Shown here piece after piece: positions 57,401-64,000 of a stretch of DNA of 64,000 nt. Origin of the DNA: Nymphaea colorata (Eukaryota; Streptophyta; Magnoliopsida; Nymphaeales; Nymphaeaceae); NCBI RefSeq assembly GCF_008831285.2, contig NC_045141.1, positions 23,648,742 through 23,712,741 on the forward strand, in the 5' to 3' direction. The translations under genes and the position numbers were made by a program. The first letter of the stretch is position 1. Each line of letters begins with the position of its first letter. The notes under the pieces were generated by a model. That model ran no database searches. It had not been told where the DNA came from and saw only the letters and a list, made by a program, of their open reading frames with translations.

Positions 57401-57699
57401 CCCGAGATCCATAATGTTGCATGTAATTGTATCTATTTCATATATACCTAGAGTTTTCGCATTATATTTGCCAAACTCTTGTCAGGATGTGCATCAGACT
57501 ATAGTACTTTCGTTTTGATTGTAGCAAAGTCCTAGTTCTACGCTTAGGATAAAAGTCCATTTTAAATGTTTCAATTTAAAAAGAGGTATAGTGGCTAACT
57601 CCCTCTCTCTCAACCCTTGTCAGTTGGGCCTTGTAAGTATTAGAAAATGTCTATAGAAAAAAGAATGGCGCCGCAACTGCATATGCAGATCCAAGAAAT

Positions 57700-57895
57700 A
57701 CCGCTGTCGATTTTATGATTCATCGAACTAAAGAACATCTTTAGTCATACCTATGATCCACATGTTCCTACTTTCATTTTACTCTTTCAGTGTCCTTATA
57801 TAAAGTCAAGGAGGAAAAAACCTGGCTGTAAAGTCTTCAATCTTAGATGCCCATGATTTAAAACCACATCAGATTAGAGGTAATCAAATGCCTCA
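57700..57895. mobile_element. MITE-like fragment (relative of 25.9-kb element)
   Basis: CATCGAACTAAAGAACATCT with following TAGTCATACCTATGATCCAC matches 25980-26015. The right end GTAATCAAATGCC is the inverse of GGCGTTTGATTAC at 25872. The left end is unclear. Confidence 0.35.
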
Positions 57896-58179
57896 GAAAA
57901 ATGTAGGCAAGTTTGTTGATGGACGCCACATATACGAACAGATTTAGGTAAATGACTAGGAATTCTGTCCAGGGGACACAGGCCCTTCCTTGATTTTCAA
58001 AAAGTTTAAAAACAAATCGGTATTTTGTGAAAAAAATATATATAATGTTCCTCTTAAATTTTTTCAAAATAAGATTAAACCTCTCGTCAAATTTGTAAAA
58101 ATTGTAAGTGCGTCCCCCATGAAATCTTTTTTCTTCATGGGCTCTGCCTCACATGTTTCAGGACTATCTTTCAACCACT

Positions 58180-58181
<2 letters not shown>

Positions 58182-58222
<41 letters not shown>
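58182..58222. repeat. (CT)n microsatellite
   Basis: About 41 bases of pure CT in intergenic DNA. Confidence 0.95.
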
Positions 58223-58224
<2 letters not shown>

Positions 58225-58715
58225 GCGTTACACCTTAGTGAAGTGAAGGTGGTAGACCGGGCAAGTGAGAACTCAATAATGGTGTCTGCAACCATGTTTT
58301 CCGGTAAGGAAGGCTGGGCCGTTCAGGTGTTCACATCTTCCTTGATTGGAACGGCCCATTTCCCATGGGCACACGCACACCAACAAATCTCTCTCTCTCT
58401 CTCCTCTATTGCATGAGTAAGGCCGGTCCCTTGCGTTGCTTTCTCACGGTCAAAGTGAGAAAAGAGAGAGAGAGAGAGAAGGGAGATTCCAAGCAGGAAA
58501 AAGGAAACTTGAAGACAAGCTTTCTACGTCTCAAAACTAAAGCAAAAAGTAGTCATCTTAAAACTAAAGTGCAGTTTACAAAAATTCCGATACCATATGC
58601 CGTTCAACTCAACTTGATCTTCGCCATCAAGAAAGAAATTAGTCATCGCTGTCCACCATTATTCGAAATTATCCAACCATTTGGATTCTATCCACACTTT
58701 TGAGTAAGCAGTAAA

Positions 58716-61700
58716 TTAAACATTTGGGGGCGGCCATATCTTATCGAAAAACTCCTCAACACGCCTTGTTTGATTTATGTAACCTTCAACACCTGCACTA
58801 AGAAGTTCTTCAGCTGCAGGTCCGATTGCAGATGCAAACGTCAGTTGATCCCAGTTGACTAGCTGCACAAAACAAGCATAGCTTTTAATCTCGGTTGACA
58901 TGGAACATGAAGTGTAACCATTGAAAAGGTGAGCTATAAATGACCTCTTCCTCAGAGAAGTTGAATGCCTTAGAAACAGCTGGGGTGAGTCTCCTGAAAA
59001 ATGAATATTTCTCATCAGGAGAGATTTCTGATTCCTTAAGTGACTGTAGTAACTTCAACGGGGCAATAAGGTAGTCCACCCTGCAGATCGAATACAAAGA
59101 AAAGGCACATAAGAGTGCAGTTTCTTAACAGCTTTAACACTCTAAAAGTATTTGAAAAAAAAAAAAAAAAACTTACCCCAAGATGCTGAAGATGTCCTGC
59201 TTGTTCCGTATTGCAGCAGCCATCAATTTAGATTTGTATCCATGCTTGTGAATATAATGGTATGCCTTGGAAATCTGCAACTCAGAGCACGTTCAAATCA
59301 TGAGGAAAATTTTGTGCATTGATCGCTCCTTTTAATTCACATTTTAAGTTGGTTCTCTCATGTGAATGTCGAACAGGATTTGCACCAGTTTCTAGGCACT
59401 GTGTTCAACGGAATTCATATCAATGAGTAGGCACTGGGTTCATGGTAACAGATCCCATTTGCACACTCATTCATACAGCTTTGGACTCTTGGAGAAACAA
59501 ACAAGAGCACACTATTATATAATTTAGACTGCAAGATATTAGAAAATGAGTACAAATCTTGCTTAATCATGTAGATTAAGGCAGCTGTTCCAAAAAAAAA
59601 AAAAAACAAAGACGAAAGAAATTGGAAGCATCTCAAACTGTGGGAAAACCAATAAGAAAGAAAGAAATATGACAATAGGTCAAAATTCAATACGTGCAGC
59701 AAACCAACAACAAACAAGTTAATAAGCACCAAATATACAATCATGATTAACATTCTCTTCACTACAAATTTTCAGGCTGTACTACACAGACGTGTTCACT
59801 GAAACAAAGTGCAGAGATTTGGGGCTACTCACAAAGTCAACAGCTTGAAATACAAGCACAAGGGGAAATTTTATTTCAAGGTAATACCATTAGTAGAACA
59901 TGCTGAGAGCAAGCTACCAGTTTTCATAAATTTCTGAGCTGTTAAAATTGTACGTCGCAGCTTTAAATGCCAATGCATACCAAGGCTGGCCATATGACAT
60001 CAAAGTTTAGAACAGTGCATAGTTCATGCAGACTGCAAGGATTTAGAAAAAATGTGCTAGGAGATACCCTCAACATATGCATAGTTATCAGAACAAAGGA
60101 CATTCAGAACCAATCTCAGAATATAAGAAACACGCTATTAGAAATATAATCATAAGGACACATCTTACATGGAACCTGTACCAATGTCAGTATACAAAAA
60201 TTAAGACGCGAGTACGTTTCACAGACCGTGAATGTCTGGATCTAGATCCAGGTCTGATCCAGATACGACCCATTTTCTTAAGTAGAATTTTAAAGGGTCT
60301 GTAAACTCCAAGCTTAAGGGTTATGTCCTTCCCTCTTCTTCCTTCCCCATCTTCCTTCCCCACCTGCAGTAGAGTACAACAATTTTCCAACAATTGCTGC
60401 CTAACTTAATCAATGGATTGCAGCTCTCCAGCGATCAGCAGCAGCCTTCTGGTGGGGTATCTTAAGGCTTTTTTTTTATTTTCATTAAAATTAGATTCTT
60501 AATGTGCACTTTTCTTCTTTTCAACAATTTTCCGATTTGGTTGGTTTTCTCCCTTTCTTGTTTCAGAGCCCTCTTTTTCCTTGTCATTGACTTTCACCAT
60601 TTTCCATTTTGTCTCCTTGTTCTTTTCAACAATGGGGTTTTCTTTCTTTTCTGTATGTCATTCATTTTCAGAACGCAATCTTTGTGTCTTGCATGATTTG
60701 ATTTTTTTTTTTTTAAATATTGACTTTGTTCTATTGAGGTGCTAACTCCAGCTTTTTGTTCAGCACTTGCTATTATTTATTTTAGTGTTCTCAACTGTTA
60801 AGTGATTTCTACTTGATTGCACAACGCCAGAATTTTGGTCAGATCCTTTCTTCCATTTGCTGCTATTTTAAATGTTGTCCATGTATAGAAGAAAAGGTTA
60901 AGAGAACTAGTGCAACACATTTTTACAGCAAATACATGGAATTCAATAGAACAAACAAATGAATGAGAAATATTGGAAAGAGATATTAAAAAGTCGGTAA
61001 CTATTGTGAATTTGTCAGACAGAATTAGCCTCAAACAGCATGTCATATGAGCTAGCTAATTTAGAAAGATAATGAAGCAAAATTAGAGAATTGTACCTCA
61101 AGTTGCAAGTTTTTCATGACAGAGGAAAATAGCAATTCTATGTACAAGAAAGACATTCCAAATGGTCACAAAATTGAATTTCACAAAATAATCAAAGAGC
61201 AGCAGTCTTTAAAGAAAACCCCAAAGCCAAGTCTGGTTTCATGCCTTAGCCTCCCAACACCCTGAAATAATTGATACAAGCTTTGGAGAAGAAAGAAAAG
61301 AGAAAATTAAAGGAACGGAAACATCGCAAGGAAACCCACCCTTTTATGGGTGTCAGCTATTCGACTCAAACTTCAGTTCAGATTCTCTTCAATATCAACA
61401 GGGGAAGAATATGAAAAATCCAAATCATCACAATAAAAGCATGGCATAAGAAACAAACCAATGCAATCCCAGGATCTTCACCTCTCCCTCGAGCAGCTTC
61501 AATCTCAGGGTCAGTGGAATGATTGCGGGCCCAATCCTGTCAATTAATGTTTCATATTAATAACCATTTCAATTTAGGGCCACATACAATATGAGCTTCC
61601 AAATAAGATCTGGCTACCCGTAGTCGTCCAACAAATATCTGAATTACAGAAGCTCCAGCTTGAGCTGCAGCAGCTGCTTGAGGAAAGCTATACATTAATA

Positions 61701-62978
61701 GCATTAGTGTATCTTCAGATCAGGCAGTGAACAACGAACTCCACAAAAAGCAGGAGAATATGTGCGCTCACGAAAGATATAAGAATGCATAAAGAAGAAG
61801 AAGAATGGTAAAGTCTTTAGTAGATTTTGGAAAGACCAAGAAACTGTCAGTAAGTTGTCAGCAAATTTAAGAGGAACAAGAAATTGTCAGGAAGGTGGAA
61901 TCCGACACCACTAGGTAGTGAACTCCCTTTTTATGCAGGTTCCCCACGAATATATAAGAAAGTGTCCGGCAAGACATGAAACAATAGCTATGATACACGG
62001 GTACGCCTCCAAAGGAGGCATACCCTACCGGTACCGGTACGACACCGGTACCGGTATGGGGCTGGGTACGGCTCCGGTACGCGTTGACCGTACCGAATAC
62101 GGTCAACGTACCGGAGGCCGTATCCGTCCAAAATTGGACACGATCAACATTGATCGAGTCCAATTTTGTCCATTTTTTTTAAACGTTTATTTCATTTTAA
62201 CGTTAAAAATCATTTTGACGTTAAAAAAAAAAGTAAAATAAAACCCTTTCGTTTCTGCCTTTACGACTCTTTACCTCTCGTCTCTCTCCCGCAACGAAGC
62301 AGCGGCGACAGGCGACGGCAGGGGCGGCGAACGCAGGGCGGAACGGCGACGACAGCAGCGACGGCAGGAGGTGACTGTGACGTTCTTTTTCATTTTTTGT
62401 TTTCATTTTCATCGGCTCCACCCCTGCCTTCGCCGCCGGCGACGGGTTGTGTGTGCATAAAACTCATTGCCTGAAAGTGAAAACCCAACACCCCTCTCTC
62501 TGGCTCGCCCTTTCTCTACCCGAGAGGGTTTCAAATCTCTCTCCCTCTCTACCCGAGAGGCTAGCCGACGATTTATAGCCCAGCCACTTCCTCATGTGTT
62601 TTGTGTGTTTATTTGTATGTGTCAATGTGATTTGCAGCTTTTTTTTTGTGTGTTTTCATAATAAACTTGATCTTCTTCTTGGTAAGCCAGAGATTCAGAG
62701 AATATAATAAAGGCCTCCTTTTCATTCTTCACTATCTTAGAATATGAGGCCTTTTCATTCTTCACTGTCTTAGAATATTGTTGAATGTGGATTGCATTTG
62801 CCGGCAGGGCATGTGAATGAGTGTTGCACTCATGCTGTTGTACTGAATGAGTGCTGCATGTAGAGCCGTTGTATAATTGTATGTTAATTACTTCCATACG
62901 TGTTTTGGACCATGATTTGATTCTGTTTGCAATTTTTTGATATATATGTGTGAATATGTTATTTTGTTTGAAATTTTT

Positions 62979-63013
<35 letters not shown>

Positions 63014-63887
63014 CGTGTGTGTACGGCCGTACCCCCGTACCCAAATTTTTTGAAAATGGTCCGTACCTGTACCGGTATCCGTACCCGCACCCGTACCTGT
63101 ACCTATGTGACATAGAACAATAGTGAACGGCAAAGACGCAGTAACCGACACCGCAGAATCATCACAAATATCTACATAGGTAGACCTCAATACCACCAGT
63201 TCCCACTTTCAACAAGACAATAGAAAGGCTAAGATCAGATTGTCGGAGTCTTTAGAAGAGAAGCCGTTTTTCTATTAGAATACCAGGCTGCAGACAGTCT
63301 TATTAACTGAAAAACTATAATTTTCAAGAACTGAACCAACGACCACAACCTAATCGTATCTAGAACTTTGCCTCCTACTGAGGAAGAAGCAAGATACTTA
63401 TTAGTTCTGAATTAGAAAGCACAAAGGAAAGGTGATTCTGCTACTACGATTATGCATTTGTTGCATTACTTGTAGACCAGAAATCATGATGGTTGCCAGT
63501 GGAACAGATTTCTGACCCTTCATCACTGTTCAGTTTCCTTATAATCGAGGCACTATGTTTTGAATAAAGACTTAAGATAAATCCTGAGATACAACAATGG
63601 AAATGCAAGCCTGCTGGTTTGAAATTGTTTATGTATAAATAGTACCTGTAAACAAATGTAAGATGTGTCTGTATTCCTTCAGATTCCAGCAATCTTGAGG
63701 CCTCAATACCCTAATTCAAAAAACAACTTACAAACATCAGTAGAAAAAAAAACAAGAAGCATGAACCGAGTGGCACTTGCACAGATAAAGTAACAGTGTT
63801 TCTTACCTGCCATGTTGAAGGAATCTTGAACAAGAGACGGTCCTGAGGAACTTCAACCTCAGCATACAATTTTAGCAGTTCATGTAC
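58716..63887 (-). CDS. transaldolase, plastid-type, C-terminal part (gene runs off the right edge)
   Basis: Seven minus-strand exons join in frame: 63887-63807, 63710-63646, 61687-61618, 61536-61459, 59274-59177, 59080-58945 and 58862-58716, giving the last 224 residues. The enzyme transfers a dihydroxyacetone unit between sugar phosphates in the pentose phosphate pathway. Landmarks are DRLLFKIPSTWQ, whose Lys (63825-63827) is the Schiff-base lysine, then LLESEGIQTHLTFVYS, AQAGASVIQIFVGRLRDWAR, KLMAAAIRNKQDIFS, GVDYLIAPLKLLQSLKES and the C-terminus VEEFFDKIWPPPNV. This matches the plant plastid TRA2-like proteins as I remember them. Most introns are GT..AG with strong acceptors. The N-terminal half and transit peptide lie beyond position 64000. 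The 63645-61688 intron carries a transposon-like insert. Confidence 0.93.
61996..63102. mobile_element. GGTACC-rich non-autonomous element in a transaldolase intron (hAT-like?)
   Basis: Both ends are packed with GGTACCGGTACG-type words: about 61997-62120 on the left and 63024-63102 on the right, where they are inverted (CCGTACCxGTACC). The left end starts CACGGGTACG; the right end inverted reads GTACAGGTACGG. An imperfect 8-base duplication flanks it (CTATGATA at 61988 and CTATGTGA at 63103, 6 of 8 identical). Clustered short subterminal repeats and an 8-base duplication are typical of hAT elements. The interior has no transposase. It contains a GC-rich stretch at 62290-62450, small tandem duplications at 62711-62780 and a TA run at about 62981-63010. 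Confidence 0.5.
62711..62780. repeat. tandem duplication of about 33-36 bp inside the intronic element
   Basis: AGGCCTCCTTTTCATTCTTC with ACTATCTTAGAATATG is followed at once by AGGCCTTTTCATTCTTCACT with GTCTTAGAATATTG. The copies differ by a short indel and a few substitutions. Confidence 0.85.
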
Positions 63888-64000
63888 CTGGGAACACAAA
63901 AAATCGAAAGTCTGACTAAGTATATACTCCTTTCACTTAATACAACCCCTAGTAACAGCAACATTAAGAATAGGGCCGTAAGTTTTGGTGGAGCCAGAGA

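Larger units (their letters stand above)
54470..58715. other. intergenic region between SAUR and transaldolase
   Basis: No gene is recognised. Contents are short unassigned minus-strand frames at 54735-55236, a poly(A) run at about 55494-55512, a MITE-like fragment at about 57700-57895 and a (CT)n microsatellite at 58182-58222. The transaldolase 3' UTR presumably lies just below 58716. Confidence 0.45.

Noticed and set aside
59415-59762. 115-codon minus-strand frame between transaldolase exons
   Set aside because: It lies wholly within an intron, is rich in Leu/Phe from T-rich DNA and has a non-conserved sequence.

Overview
This is a plant nuclear window, almost certainly from a flowering plant. 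The evidence is intron-bearing genes with GT..AG splice sites, families confined to land plants (SAUR, RGF/GOLVEN peptide precursors, hybrid proline-rich 8-cysteine proteins, a TIC-like fragment), long AT-rich intergenic DNA, and TC, TA and AG microsatellites. The sequence alone does not give the species. Gene density is low, at about eight recognisable genes or gene remnants in 64 kb.

Layout. Positions 1-15 kb hold no gene I can name, apart from a possible last exon at the extreme left. They contain microsatellites, a tRNA-like SINE head, a 290-bp tandem duplication and, just before the first gene, a truncated U2 snRNA copy. At 15.3-18.5 kb lies a complete five-exon FolD gene of cytosolic one-carbon/folate metabolism. 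At 21.6-23.2 kb and 29.1-29.5 kb, both on the minus strand, lie two secreted 8-cysteine-motif proteins: one very long and glycine/repeat-rich, one of the short DC2.15 type. At 31.5 kb there is a three-copy tandem repeat of about 100 bp.

The 34-46 kb stretch is the most unusual part. A solo LTR at 34.25-34.92 kb abuts a 3.7-kb imperfect palindrome (34.95-38.63 kb). Each palindrome arm carries a broken, divergently oriented copy of the first exon of an RGF/GOLVEN peptide gene. Next comes a second, tighter fold-back (38.74-39.40 kb) made of inverted fragments of a TIC-like gene, then a Copia RNase H fossil at 40.8-41.3 kb. A frameshifted SAUR copy lies at 42.1-42.7 kb. The apparent source locus of the palindrome is at 44.87-46.24 kb. 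It encodes two different RGF-type peptide motifs within 900 bp, either as two tandem genes or as alternative 3' exons of one gene.

At 50 kb a third copy of the SAUR flank is interrupted by a SINE-like insertion with a perfect 18-bp target-site duplication. At 51.8-52.4 kb is a membrane-anchored LEA2/NHL-type protein, and at 53.6-54.1 kb the intact SAUR. The right end (58.7 kb to beyond the window) carries the last seven exons of a plastid-type transaldolase on the minus strand. One of its introns holds a 1.1-kb GGTACC-rich element.

The metabolic genes (FolD, transaldolase) and the wall, auxin and peptide genes do not form an operon or cluster; they are independent transcription units. The main theme is local duplication: SAUR x3, RGF x4, 8CM x2, and palindromes built from gene fragments.
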